64,000 bases of DNA from assembly GCF_049647105.1 (NCBI RefSeq), contig NZ_JBARWZ010000328.1:1-64000 (forward strand). Reading direction: 5' to 3'. Origin of the DNA: Actinophytocola sp049647105. Its GTDB lineage: Bacteria; Actinomycetota; Actinomycetes; Mycobacteriales; Pseudonocardiaceae. The notes beneath the pieces were generated by a model. The model made no database searches, was not told where the DNA came from, and saw nothing but the letters and a program-made list of their open reading frames with translations. Positions 50,937-59,262 of the stretch are shown in pieces. The position numbers and the translations under genes are program-made. Position 1 is the stretch's first letter; each line of letters opens with the position of its first letter.

Positions 50937-52010
50937 GTGGCGTCGCAAAGAACCAAGCGCGCAATCCGTGCCGGGTTGAGTGTCACCGCCGCAGCGGCGC
51001 TGCTCACTTCTGTTCCCGGACCAGCTCTCGCGCTTCCCCTCGCTTATCAGCAGCCCCCGCCCCCGAACAGTGAGTCGGAAGCTCTCGCCCAGTACGAGAA
51101 GCTGACGTCGCAGGTCGAGCAGGTGAACGAGGACCTGCTGGCCGCGAAGACCGACCTGGACAAGAAGAACGCCGCGTTGGCCCAGGCCACCCAGGACCTC
51201 GCCGCGGCCAAGGCCGCGCAGGACCAGGCCGCCGCCGACGAGGAGGCATTCCGTGGCCAGGTCGACAACCTGACCAGCGCGTCCTTCCAGGGCGCCCGGT
51301 TCAACAAGCTGTCGGCTCTGCTCACCGGTTCCTCGGCGGACGACTTCCTCGAGCGCGCGTCCGCGCTCGGTGTCCTCGCGTCGGACAACGAAGAGGCGCT
51401 TTCGAAGCTCACCTCTGCGGTCAACATGGCCGAGGACGGGCGGAACAAGGCCGCCGACGCCCAGAAGCGTGCGGCGGACGCCTCTGCCGCCGCGAAGGCG
51501 CTGACCGACAAGGTCACCAAGACCCGCGACGATCTGAACGCGCAGATCGAGCAGGTCGAGGACCTGTACGCCGACTTGTCGGGCGCCGACAAGGACGCGC
51601 TGATGGGAGAGAGCGACAACAGCGTCTACCTGGGCGGGCCCGGTGTGGGTGGCGAAGCCGCCAGGCAGGCCATGACCCAGCGCGGCGACATGTACCTGTG
51701 GGGTGCCGAGGGCCCGGACCGTTACGACTGCTCGGGTCTGACCCTGTGGGCGTACGGGCAGGTCGGCATCAGCCTTCCGCACTCCAGCCGTGCGCAGTAC
51801 GGGTACGGCAAGTCGGTGCCTCAGGGCCAGTGGGTGGCCGGTGACCTGCTGTTCTACGGCAGCAGCGCGGGCTCGATCCACCACGTCGCCATGTACATCG
51901 GCGACGGCCTGCTGGTGCACGCCTCCACCTCCGGTACCCCGGTCAAGGTCGACGACGCCCCCTACGGCGGCGGCAAGGACTACCTGGGCGCCAGGCGGAT
52001 CGCGGGCTGA
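50937..52010 (+). CDS. Secreted NlpC/P60 peptidoglycan endopeptidase
   Basis: A D-Glu/mDAP-cleaving wall hydrolase (357 aa), RipC/Rv2190c-like in context. It has a signal peptide (AGLSVTAAAALLTSVPGPALA), a coiled coil at about 40-225 and a C-terminal C40 domain with catalytic Cys in YDCSGLTLWAYG (about residue 264), His in SIHHVAMYIGDG and His in LLVHAS. All catalytic residues are present, unlike the partner gene at 48461. The GTG has AAGGGAG 11 nt ahead and a long untranslated leader. Confidence 0.93.
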   Translation: MASQRTKRAIRAGLSVTAAAALLTSVPGPALALPLAYQQPPPPNSESEALAQYEKLTSQVEQVNEDLLAAKTDLDKKNAALAQATQDLAAAKAAQDQAAADEEAFRGQVDNLTSASFQGARFNKLSALLTGSSADDFLERASALGVLASDNEEALSKLTSAVNMAEDGRNKAADAQKRAADASAAAKALTDKVTKTRDDLNAQIEQVEDLYADLSGADKDALMGESDNSVYLGGPGVGGEAARQAMTQRGDMYLWGAEGPDRYDCSGLTLWAYGQVGISLPHSSRAQYGYGKSVPQGQWVAGDLLFYGSSAGSIHHVAMYIGDGLLVHASTSGTPVKVDDAPYGGGKDYLGARRIAG

Positions 52011-52087
52011 CGTCATCACGATCGAATACCTCGGGACCGGCGCGTTCGCGTCGGTCCCGAGGTGTCTGTGCACCTAACATGCTTCCT

Positions 52088-53443
52088 GTGCAGCGCAGGG
52101 CGAGAGTGCGGACGTGGCTCGGCGCGGCGGTGGCCGTCGCCGTGCTCGCGGGTCTCGTGCTCGTGGCGTTCCCCGGCACCGAGCAGCGGGCAGGCACGTC
52201 GGGCGGGCCTGGCAGGCCGATGGGGGCGGTCAGCCCCGCGCCACCGGTCGACCACGCGGACGACAGTCGCACCGACGCCGTCACCGGCCTGCTGAACCGC
52301 CGTGCGAAGGCCCTGGTGGACCGCGACGAGCAGGCGTTCCTCGCCACGCTCGACCCGCGCGCGGACGACGCGTTCGTCAGCACCCAGCGCAGGCTGTTCC
52401 AGAACGTTGCCGGTGTGCCGTTCGACGAGTGGAGCTACCGGCTGCACCCCGACGAGGTGTTCGACGTCACCGGCCTGCCGGACCGGTTCACCTCCTCGCC
52501 GTCCGACGAGCTGTGGGCGCCCAAGGTGGACCTGCGGTACGCCCTGCGTGGCGGCGACGTCATCCCGACGGAACGGGCCATGGGCTACCTGTTCGCCCGG
52601 CACGGCGGCGACTGGTACCTGCGGTCCGACACCGCCCTCGACAGCCAGGGCAGGCGCACGTGGCGCGGCCCGTGGGACTTCGGGCCGTGCGTGGTCACCG
52701 CCACCGAGTACGGCATCGTGCTGAGCCACCCCGGCAGCCAGCCGATGGTGGACCGGCTGATCCGCGAGCTGGACCCGTCCGTGCGTGCGGTCAGCGAGCT
52801 GTGGCCGACGCGGTGGTCGCGGCGGGTCGTGATGATTCTGCCGGACTCGGCGGGGGAGATGCGTGCGCTGGTCGGACCGGACTTCCCGGTCGAGTCGGTG
52901 GTCGCCGTCGCGGTCGCGGACCGGGTGGACAACAAGACCCGCTCGGTCGCGGGTCAGCGGGTGGTGCTGAGCCCGACCGGGGTGCGCAGCCTGTCGATCG
53001 CGTCGCTGCGGGTCGTGCTGCGCCACGAGATCACCCACCTCGCGGCCCGCGCGGACACCGTCGACGGCTCGCCGACCTGGCTGCTGGAGGGTTTCGCGGA
53101 CTACGTCGGCTACCGCGACAGCGGTGTCACGCTCGCCGAAGGCGCTCCTGACCTGGCCAAACAGGTCCGCGATGACGATCCGCCCGCCGCGTTGCCCGAG
53201 GACAGGGCGTTCCGCTCGAGTGGCTCCGACCTCGACCTGGCCTACCAGCAGAGCTGGTCACTGGCCCGCTACGTCGCCGACGCCTACGGCGAGAAATCGC
53301 TGATCGAGATGTACCGCGAGCTGGCGGCCGCGGGCGCGGTGTCGGCCACGGAGACCGACCGGATGCTGCGCGACGTGCTCGGCGTGACCCGCGCGGAGCT
53401 GGTGCATGGCTGGCGGTCATATCTCAGGAAGGCGCTCCAGTAG
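52088..53443 (+). CDS. Membrane-anchored gluzincin-type protein
   Basis: A 451-aa protein with one N-terminal TM anchor (WLGAAVAVAVLAGLVLVAF), a long extracytoplasmic domain and the zinc motif HEITH (within LRHEITHLAARA), followed by LLEGFADYVGY as third-ligand Glu. It belongs to the peptidase-MA-like group. The GTG at 52088 follows TAACAT by 7 nt; an ATG at 52079 would lie inside that box. The substrate is unknown. It is directly upstream of pimB, whose -10 box overlaps its stop codon. Confidence 0.86.
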   Translation: MQRRARVRTWLGAAVAVAVLAGLVLVAFPGTEQRAGTSGGPGRPMGAVSPAPPVDHADDSRTDAVTGLLNRRAKALVDRDEQAFLATLDPRADDAFVSTQRRLFQNVAGVPFDEWSYRLHPDEVFDVTGLPDRFTSSPSDELWAPKVDLRYALRGGDVIPTERAMGYLFARHGGDWYLRSDTALDSQGRRTWRGPWDFGPCVVTATEYGIVLSHPGSQPMVDRLIRELDPSVRAVSELWPTRWSRRVVMILPDSAGEMRALVGPDFPVESVVAVAVADRVDNKTRSVAGQRVVLSPTGVRSLSIASLRVVLRHEITHLAARADTVDGSPTWLLEGFADYVGYRDSGVTLAEGAPDLAKQVRDDDPPAALPEDRAFRSSGSDLDLAYQQSWSLARYVADAYGEKSLIEMYRELAAAGAVSATETDRMLRDVLGVTRAELVHGWRSYLRKALQ

Positions 53444-53452
53444 GGTTCCGGG

Positions 53453-54586
53453 GTGTCCCGGACCCTGGTGGTGACCAACGACTTCCCGCCGCGCAATGGC
53501 GGTATCCAGTCCTATCTGCACGCCCTCGCGACGCGGCTGCCGGAGGACGACCTCGTCGTCTACGCCCCGGCGTGGGAAGGCGCCCGCGAGTTCGACGCGG
53601 CGCAGCCGTTCCCGGTCGTGCGGCATTCGTCGAGTCTCATGCTGCCGGTGCCGGACGTGGCGAAGCGGGCCAGGGAGATCCTGCGGGCCGAGGACTGCGA
53701 CACCGTGTGGTTCGGCGCGGCCGCCCCCCTGGCACTGCTCGCGCCGACGCTGCGGAAGGCGGGTGCGGAGCGGGTGATCGCGAGCACCCACGGCCACGAG
53801 GTGGGCTGGTCGATGCTGCCAGGCGCCCGTCAGGCACTGCGCAGGATCGGGTCGACGACCGATGTCGTGACGTTCGTCAGCAAGTACACGCGGTCCCGGT
53901 TCGCGGCGGCGTTCGGACGGATGGCGGCGCTCGAGCACCTGCCATCCGGCGTGGACACCGAGCAGTTCCGCCCGGACTTCGCCGCGCGCAAGGAGATCCG
54001 CACCCGCTACGGACTCGGCGACCGGCCGACGGCGGTATGCGTGTCCCGGCTGTGGCCGCGCAAGGGGCAGGACATGCTGATCCGCGCGCTGCCCGCGATC
54101 CGGCGCCGGGTGCCGGAGGCGGCGCTGCTGTTGGTCGGCGGCGGCCCGTACGAGGACCGGCTGCGGGCGCTCGCCACCCAGCTGGACGTGGCGGAGCACG
54201 TGATCGTCACCGGGCGGGTGCCGTGGGAGGAGCTGCCCGCGCACTACGTGGCGGGTGACGTGTTCGCGATGCCGTGCCGCACGCACGGGCGCGGCCTGGA
54301 CGTCGAGGGCCTCGGCATCGTGTACCTGGAGGCGTCCGCGTCCGGGCTGCCGGTGGTGGCAGGCGACTCGGGCGGCGCGCCGGAGACGGTGCTGGACGGG
54401 GTGACCGGCAACGTGGTCGACGGTCGCGACCTGCCGGACATCGCGAAGAAGATCGGCGACCTGCTCGCCGATCCGACGTTGGCGACGGAGATGGGCGAAG
54501 CGGGCCGCCGGTGGGTGTCCCGCCACTGGCGCTGGGAGGACATCGCCCGCCGGCTGACCCGCCTGCTCGACGGCTCCGCGTTCTGA
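53453..54586 (+). CDS. pimB: GDP-mannose-dependent phosphatidylinositol mannosyltransferase
   Basis: A GT4 glycosyltransferase that adds the second mannose to phosphatidylinositol mannosides of the inner membrane. The 377-aa protein starts TLVVTNDFPPRNGGIQSYLH, has STHGHEVGWS, the VSRLWPRKGQDMLI donor-domain segment and the EX7E region GLDVEGLGIVYLEASASGLPVV. It matches mycobacterial PimB' (Rv2188c) in pattern and position. TAGGGT 6 nt before the GTG also contains the stop of the previous gene, so both read-through and leaderless starts are possible. Confidence 0.94.
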   Translation: MSRTLVVTNDFPPRNGGIQSYLHALATRLPEDDLVVYAPAWEGAREFDAAQPFPVVRHSSSLMLPVPDVAKRAREILRAEDCDTVWFGAAAPLALLAPTLRKAGAERVIASTHGHEVGWSMLPGARQALRRIGSTTDVVTFVSKYTRSRFAAAFGRMAALEHLPSGVDTEQFRPDFAARKEIRTRYGLGDRPTAVCVSRLWPRKGQDMLIRALPAIRRRVPEAALLLVGGGPYEDRLRALATQLDVAEHVIVTGRVPWEELPAHYVAGDVFAMPCRTHGRGLDVEGLGIVYLEASASGLPVVAGDSGGAPETVLDGVTGNVVDGRDLPDIAKKIGDLLADPTLATEMGEAGRRWVSRHWRWEDIARRLTRLLDGSAF

Positions 54587-54592
54587 GCTACC

Positions 54593-55009
54593 TCACCGCA
54601 CGGCCCACGTCTCCACGGTCGAGAAGTCGTCTTCGACCGCGGGCCTCGGTCGCACGGGCGCCGGCCTGACGGGCTCCGGCTTCACCGGCTCCGGCAGCAC
54701 CAGCGCACGCAGCTCGGCGGCCAGGTCGTCGCCCGCCACGGGTGCCAGGATCTCGATGCCCGTGTTCAGCGCCGCAGCGGACGCCTCCTGGACGAGGCGG
54801 AAGATCTCCGCCGCGAGCGGGCCGGGGCCGGCCGCCAGCGCGTGGGGTTCGAGCGCGAGCGCGACCAGGCGGCCTTCCAGGTTCACGGTGGCCGTGATGC
54901 CGTCGCCTGTCGCGGTCGCCGTGATCGCGCTCAGGCGGTCGAAGATCTCGGGTGCCGCTTCGCTGCTCAGCTCGATCAGCTCGTCCACGCTGTAGGCGTC
55001 GTAGTTCAC
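54593..55009 (-). CDS. YbaB/EbfC-like small protein with Pro-rich tail
   Basis: A 138-aa protein. Residues about 25-95 follow the YbaB pattern (GDGITATVNLEGRLVALAL..., IFRLVQEASAAALNTG), ending in a Pro/Val-rich tail (EPVKPEPVRPAPVRPRP). YbaB proteins bind DNA in some bacteria, but short versions are common beside secreted WXG-type toxin genes in actinobacteria. The GTG start overlaps the previous stop (GTGA). It is third in the WEG-CHAP operon. Confidence 0.72.
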   Translation of the reverse strand: MNYDAYSVDELIELSSEAAPEIFDRLSAITATATGDGITATVNLEGRLVALALEPHALAAGPGPLAAEIFRLVQEASAAALNTGIEILAPVAGDDLAAELRALVLPEPVKPEPVRPAPVRPRPAVEDDFSTVETWAVR

Positions 55010-55302
55010 TGCGCCCGCCAGGTGTCCGGGACCGTCGACTCGGCCTGCTCGGTGAGCGACGCGGACTGTGTGAGGCCCAGCGCCGACACGTCCACGCCGG
55101 TCAGGGCCGCACGCAGCGCGTGCTTCGTGCGCTGGTTCGCCTGTGCGGTCGCCAGCGTGATCGCCTCGACGACCGTGCAGGCCAGCGCCGTGGCCCCCTG
55201 GTCCACGGCCTGTTGCGACAGCGTGAGGCCCGCCAGCGCGCCACCGGGGAGGACCTCCGCCGTCACACCGCGCAGCGTCGCCGCGCCCTTGATCTCACTC
55301 AC
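55006..55302 (-). CDS. YbaB-like small protein
   Basis: A 98-aa protein with a beta-beta then helix pattern (VTAEVLPGGALAGLTLSQQAV...ALACTVVEAITLATAQANQRTK) similar to the YbaB fold. It is linked on both sides by GTGA overlaps: its start overlaps the CHAP stop and its stop overlaps the next YbaB-like start. It is possibly a partner or chaperone of the secreted protein; that is inference from context only. Confidence 0.68.
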   Translation of the reverse strand: MSEIKGAATLRGVTAEVLPGGALAGLTLSQQAVDQGATALACTVVEAITLATAQANQRTKHALRAALTGVDVSALGLTQSASLTEQAESTVPDTWRAQ

Positions 55303-56354
55303 TTGGGGTGCACCCCTCCGTAGAAGGTCGAGCTGGACAAGGTGTGCGTCACGCGCCGCACCTGGTCGGATGAGTTGCCCTCGATCAGGGTGACCTGGTT
55401 GCCGTCCACTTTCTCGACGATCCCGATGTGCGTGCTCGTCTGCGGGCTCTGCGGCCCGGTGCCGAACAGCAGCACATCACCCGGCCTCGCATGGTCGAGG
55501 CTGTTCTTGCCGTACGCGAGGCCGCGATCCTGGCCCCACTCGTAGACGTCGCCGGTGAACGGAAGGATCCCGATGTCAACCCCTGATTTCTGCCAGACCC
55601 ACGTGGCGTAGTTGGCGCACCACGGGCCGGTCGGGCCGTACTTGTTCCTGTTGCCCGCACCCTCGTGGTAGCCGAGCTGGCTGCGGGCGCGGTCGACCAC
55701 CCTCTTGCCGACCGCGCCGCCGCCCTTGCCGCCGCTCTTGCCATCACCCTTGCCGCCGTTGCCCGCCGGGTGCTTCTTCTTCCGGTTCCCCGGGTCCGCG
55801 AAGCCGTCGTGCTCGACGCGGCGCTCCAGCTTGCGCAGGTCCTCCGCCGCGTCCTTCATCTCGCCCTGGACGGCACGCAGGTGCTTGACCGACTCGTTCG
55901 TGTACGTCCGCACCAGGTCCACGACCTGGCCGACCGCACGCAGCAGCGCCGCCCGCTGCCCCGCGCCCTGCACGGCCCGCGCACTGTCGAGGATCGCGGC
56001 GGCCCTGGTCGTGTACTCGTCGACGAGGTGCGCGACCGCGCGGTGGTTGGTGTCCAGCGACGACGCCGTGGCCGCGACGATCGACGCGCCCTTCGCCGAC
56101 GACGCCGCCGTCACGTCGAGGGCCTTGGACATCGTGCGGGACTTGCGGTCGAAGCCCGCCGCGGCCTTGCCCTCCCAATGGCTGGTGGCGGTCGCCGCGG
56201 TCGACTTGTGGTCCGCGTGATGGCGCTCGACCGCACGCGCGGTCGCCTCGAGCGCCGCCTGCGCCCGGTGCGCGTCCTCCGCCTTGCCTGCCAGCTTGTT
56301 GCGGTGCGCGACGAGCTGCCCCGCCACCTTCCGCGCGATCACCTGCGAGTCCAT
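55299..56354 (-). CDS. WXG-like helical protein with C-terminal CHAP domain
   Basis: A 351-aa protein. The N-terminal 160 residues are helical with a WEG turn (TSHWEGKAAAGFD), resembling WXG100/ESX substrates and lacking a Sec signal. A basic Gly/Lys linker follows, then a CHAP amidase/endopeptidase domain with Cys in PWCANYATWVW (about residue 249), His in THIGIVEKV and a terminal IEGNSSD. It is probably a type VII-secreted wall hydrolase or toxin. The ATG at 56354 gives a product with the usual WXG-type N-terminus. Confidence 0.8.
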   Translation of the reverse strand: MDSQVIARKVAGQLVAHRNKLAGKAEDAHRAQAALEATARAVERHHADHKSTAATATSHWEGKAAAGFDRKSRTMSKALDVTAASSAKGASIVAATASSLDTNHRAVAHLVDEYTTRAAAILDSARAVQGAGQRAALLRAVGQVVDLVRTYTNESVKHLRAVQGEMKDAAEDLRKLERRVEHDGFADPGNRKKKHPAGNGGKGDGKSGGKGGGAVGKRVVDRARSQLGYHEGAGNRNKYGPTGPWCANYATWVWQKSGVDIGILPFTGDVYEWGQDRGLAYGKNSLDHARPGDVLLFGTGPQSPQTSTHIGIVEKVDGNQVTLIEGNSSDQVRRVTHTLSSSTFYGGVHPK

Positions 56355-56416
56355 GTGCCCACGATCCGGCGTGCCGTGCACCGGTGGAAGTGCCGGTGCA
56401 CGGACAGGCACACGCG

Positions 56417-57559
56417 CTACTCGGGCAGTGCTGTTCCCAGCGCGCGGACGTCGATGCCGATGCCGAGGAAGAAGCTCACCCGCTGCTTGTCGAGGGGGTC
56501 GCCGGAGGTCAGCGCCGCGAAGCAGCGGCCGCCGAACGCGGCACGCAGCTTCGGGTACACGACCCTGCCCGCCACCGCGTGCTGGAGCCGCAGCGCGAGC
56601 GAAACGGACCCGCCCCGCGCGCCGTAGGAGATGGCCACCGACTCGGCGGTGTCGAACACGAACATGTTGCCCTCGGCGTAGGCCTTCGCGCGGGCCGTCT
56701 CGTGGAAGCGGCCGAACAACTCCGCGTCGGCGACGATCACCCGGGGGCGGAACACGCCGAGGTCGGTGAACAGGTCCTCGGAGTCGGGGGCGTGGCCGAG
56801 CGTGGTGCGCGTGTACACGCAGGCCAGCGTGATCAGCCTGGTCGGCAGGTCCGCGAGCGGCGCGAGCACCAGCAGCGAGTTACCCGCCCGCAGCAGCGCC
56901 GGGTGGGTCGCGATCGTCGCGCGCACCTCCGCCAGCAGCTCACCGTGCGTCAGCTCGACCCGCTTCGGGTGGTCACCGGGCGGGTACACGAGCGTCGCGA
57001 TGTCGTCGGCCCGCACGGCCAGCCTGCGCTCGTGCGCGCGGTCGTCGAAGATCGGCGTGCCGAGCGCGGTCAGCTCGTCGACCGCGGAGGGCACCTCATC
57101 GTCGCCATCGTGCACTCCGACGTCGAGCTGCCACACCCAGGCGATCTCGGGCAGCCGGTCGACCACGTGCCGGACCGTCTCGCGGTGCTCAGCGGTCTCC
57201 ACGACCACCGCGCAGGCGCCGGAGTCCGACAGGATCCACTCGACCTCGGAGTGCGTGGCGGTCGGGTCGATCGGCACCGTCGGGCAGCCCACCGACCAGC
57301 ACGCGAAGTCGAACAACGACCACTCGTACCTGGTCGCGGAGAAGATCGCGACCCGGTCGCCAGGACGCAGCCCGGCGGCGATCATGCCCTTCGCCAGCTC
57401 GAGCACCTGCGTGGCGAACTCGCGGGTGGTCACGTCCGCCCACGAGCCCGCGTCGCGGCGGCGGAAGCCGATGGTGGCGCCGAACCGGTCCGCGTTCGCC
57501 CAGACCATGTCGGTCAGGCTCTCGGTTCCGGTCCCCGTGCCGGTCGCGCTGTCGGTCAC
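56417..57559 (-). CDS. Truncated FadD15-like acyl-CoA synthetase homologue, probably inactive
   Basis: Similar to the N-terminal part of long-chain fatty-acid-CoA ligases (FadD15), with LRPGDRVAIFSATRYEWSLFDFACW and VPIDPTATHSEVEWIL. The AMP-binding P-loop, normally YTSGTTGRPKG, reads YPPGDHPKRV. The protein stops at 380 aa, before the EGYGLTE motif and the C-terminal adenylation subdomain. The GTG lies 7 nt after TAGTTT, so expression signals seem intact. In mycobacteria the full-length gene occupies this position. It is either a decaying gene or a repurposed acyl-binding protein. Confidence 0.82.
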   Translation of the reverse strand: MTDSATGTGTGTESLTDMVWANADRFGATIGFRRRDAGSWADVTTREFATQVLELAKGMIAAGLRPGDRVAIFSATRYEWSLFDFACWSVGCPTVPIDPTATHSEVEWILSDSGACAVVVETAEHRETVRHVVDRLPEIAWVWQLDVGVHDGDDEVPSAVDELTALGTPIFDDRAHERRLAVRADDIATLVYPPGDHPKRVELTHGELLAEVRATIATHPALLRAGNSLLVLAPLADLPTRLITLACVYTRTTLGHAPDSEDLFTDLGVFRPRVIVADAELFGRFHETARAKAYAEGNMFVFDTAESVAISYGARGGSVSLALRLQHAVAGRVVYPKLRAAFGGRCFAALTSGDPLDKQRVSFFLGIGIDVRALGTALPE

Positions 57560-57620
57560 ACCAGGCAAACTAGCGTGCCGGGTCGAGAAGCCTGTCCGCA
57601 GGCCGTGACATGCTGCACAC

Positions 57621-57992
57621 GTGCCCGCTGTTGACGTGATCGACGAGACCTTCCTCGCCGTGCCGCCGGACACCGTGGCGGCCGCGTTCGCCGATCCGCG
57701 TGCCTGGCGCCGGTTCTGGCCCGACCTCGACCTCGAGGTGTACGCCGACCGCGGCGCGCAGGGTCTGCGGTGGACGGTGCGTGGTGCGCTGGTCGGCACG
57801 ATGGAGGTGTGGCTGGAGCCCGTGCTGGACGGCACGGTCCTGCACTACTTCCTGCGCGCCGACTTCCCGCCGAGCGTGCCCGGCCGTGCGCTGAAGGAGA
57901 TCGCCCGCCGCCAGCGCGCGGCGAAGGCGGTCGCGCTGGACCTCAAGTTCGTGCTGGAGGACGGCAGACGTCCCGGCGTACCGCCCGCATAG
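57621..57992 (+). CDS. SRPBCC-fold small protein
   Basis: A 123-aa protein starting VPAVDVIDETFLAVPPDTVA, with the helix-grip pattern DPRAWRRFWPDLDLEVYADRG...GLRWTVRGALVGTMEVWLEP. It corresponds in place to Rv2186c. Members bind hydrophobic ligands; the ligand is unknown. The GTG start is only weakly supported upstream (CATGCT 6 nt before). Divergent from the FadD15-like gene. Confidence 0.8.
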   Translation: MPAVDVIDETFLAVPPDTVAAAFADPRAWRRFWPDLDLEVYADRGAQGLRWTVRGALVGTMEVWLEPVLDGTVLHYFLRADFPPSVPGRALKEIARRQRAAKAVALDLKFVLEDGRRPGVPPA

Positions 57993-58002
57993 TCTCCTAC
58001 CC

Positions 58003-58788
58003 ATGCGGGTTCACGTGGTTTCGGACGTGCACGGCAACGCCGAGGCACTCGCGCGTGCCGGCGACGGCGCGGACGCGCTCATCGTGCTCGGCGACCTGAT
58101 CGACTTCGTCGACTACCACGACCACGGCGGCGGCATCCTCGGCTCGGTGTTCGGCGCCGAGAAGGTCGCCGAGTTCGCGCGGCTGCGGCGGGAGCGGCCT
58201 GCCGAGCTGCCCGCGTTCAGCCGGGCGCTGTGGGCCGGGCTCGGTGACCCGCAGGAGGTCGTCGGCGACGCGGTGCGTGCCCAGTACACCCGTCTGTTCG
58301 CCGCGATGACCGCGCCGACCTACGCCACGCCGGGCAACGTCGACACGCCCGGCCTGTGGCCCGAGTTCGCCGGTGACAACGTGCACATTCTCGACGGCGA
58401 GGTGGCCGAGATCGGCGGGCTGCGGTTCGGGTTCGTCGGCGGCGCGCTGCTCCCGCCCGGGATCACCGCCCGCAGGCCAGGGGTCTTCCGGCCGTACCTG
58501 CGCACCGAGGAGGACTTCGCGGACGGGGTCGCGCGCCTGTCCGACGTGGATGTGATGTGCACGCACATCCCGCCGGACGTGCCGGAACTGACCTACGACG
58601 TGGTGGCGCGGCGGTCCGAGCTGGGCTCCCCTTCGCTGCTGGACCTGATCATGAAGCAGCAGCCGAGGTGGGCCGTGTACGGCCATGTGCACCAGCCGCT
58701 CACACCCCGCATGCGCGTCGCCTACACGGAGTGCGCGAACGTCGGGCACTTCCAGCGCACCCAGCGGCCCTACGTGCTGCGCTGGTGA
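58003..58788 (+). CDS. Metallophosphoesterase
   Basis: A calcineurin-like phosphoesterase (261 aa) with VVSDVHGN, LGDLID, GNVDTPG, CTHIPPD and YGHVHQP metal-binding motifs. The third motif reads GNVD where most members have GNHD/E, so the usual His after Asn is missing. The ATG is 7 nt after TAGTCT (57990-57995), a leaderless arrangement. No counterpart is recalled at this place in mycobacteria, so it may be a local insertion. Confidence 0.9.
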   Translation: MRVHVVSDVHGNAEALARAGDGADALIVLGDLIDFVDYHDHGGGILGSVFGAEKVAEFARLRRERPAELPAFSRALWAGLGDPQEVVGDAVRAQYTRLFAAMTAPTYATPGNVDTPGLWPEFAGDNVHILDGEVAEIGGLRFGFVGGALLPPGITARRPGVFRPYLRTEEDFADGVARLSDVDVMCTHIPPDVPELTYDVVARRSELGSPSLLDLIMKQQPRWAVYGHVHQPLTPRMRVAYTECANVGHFQRTQRPYVLRW

Positions 58789-58815
58789 GGCCTACGCTCG
58801 GGTAGCCTCCCCGGC

Positions 58816-59253
58816 ATGGCCGACGAGTCCACCCAGTCCATCGTGGTCGACGCACCACCGCAGGACATCATGGCGGTGATCGCCGACTTCCCGGCGTACC
58901 CGGAATGGGCCAACGCCATGAAGAAGGCCGAGGTCCTCGACGAGTACGAGGACGGCAAGGCACGTGAGGTGCGGTTCACGCTCGACGCGGGACCGTTCAA
59001 GGACGTGTACTCCCTGGCATACGAGTGGGCGGCCGATGGCCTCTGCGTCGACTGGCACCTGGTGAAGGGCCAGATGCAGAAGGCGCAGAAGGGCCAGTAC
59101 CTGCTCACCCCGGAGGGAGACAAGACGAAGGTCACCTACACCCTGTCGGTGCAGCTGGTCGTGCCGATGATCGGCCTCTTCCGCCGCAAGGCAGAAAAGG
59201 TGATCATGGACACCGCGCTGATGGAGCTGAAGCGCCGGGTAGAGGGCGCATAG
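58816..59253 (+). CDS. SRPBCC family protein (TB16.3-like)
   Basis: A 145-aa START/polyketide-cyclase-like protein: QSIVVDAPPQDIMAVIADFPAYPEWANAMKKAEVL and the C-terminal LMELKRRVEG helix. It closely resembles Rv2185c (TB16.3) in pattern. Lipid or polyketide ligand binding is assumed, not shown. The ATG is 7 nt after TAGCCT (58803-58808). It is followed after 9 nt by the ArsA-like gene, as in mycobacteria. Confidence 0.9.
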   Translation: MADESTQSIVVDAPPQDIMAVIADFPAYPEWANAMKKAEVLDEYEDGKAREVRFTLDAGPFKDVYSLAYEWAADGLCVDWHLVKGQMQKAQKGQYLLTPEGDKTKVTYTLSVQLVVPMIGLFRRKAEKVIMDTALMELKRRVEGA

Positions 59254-59262
59254 CCGAATGCG

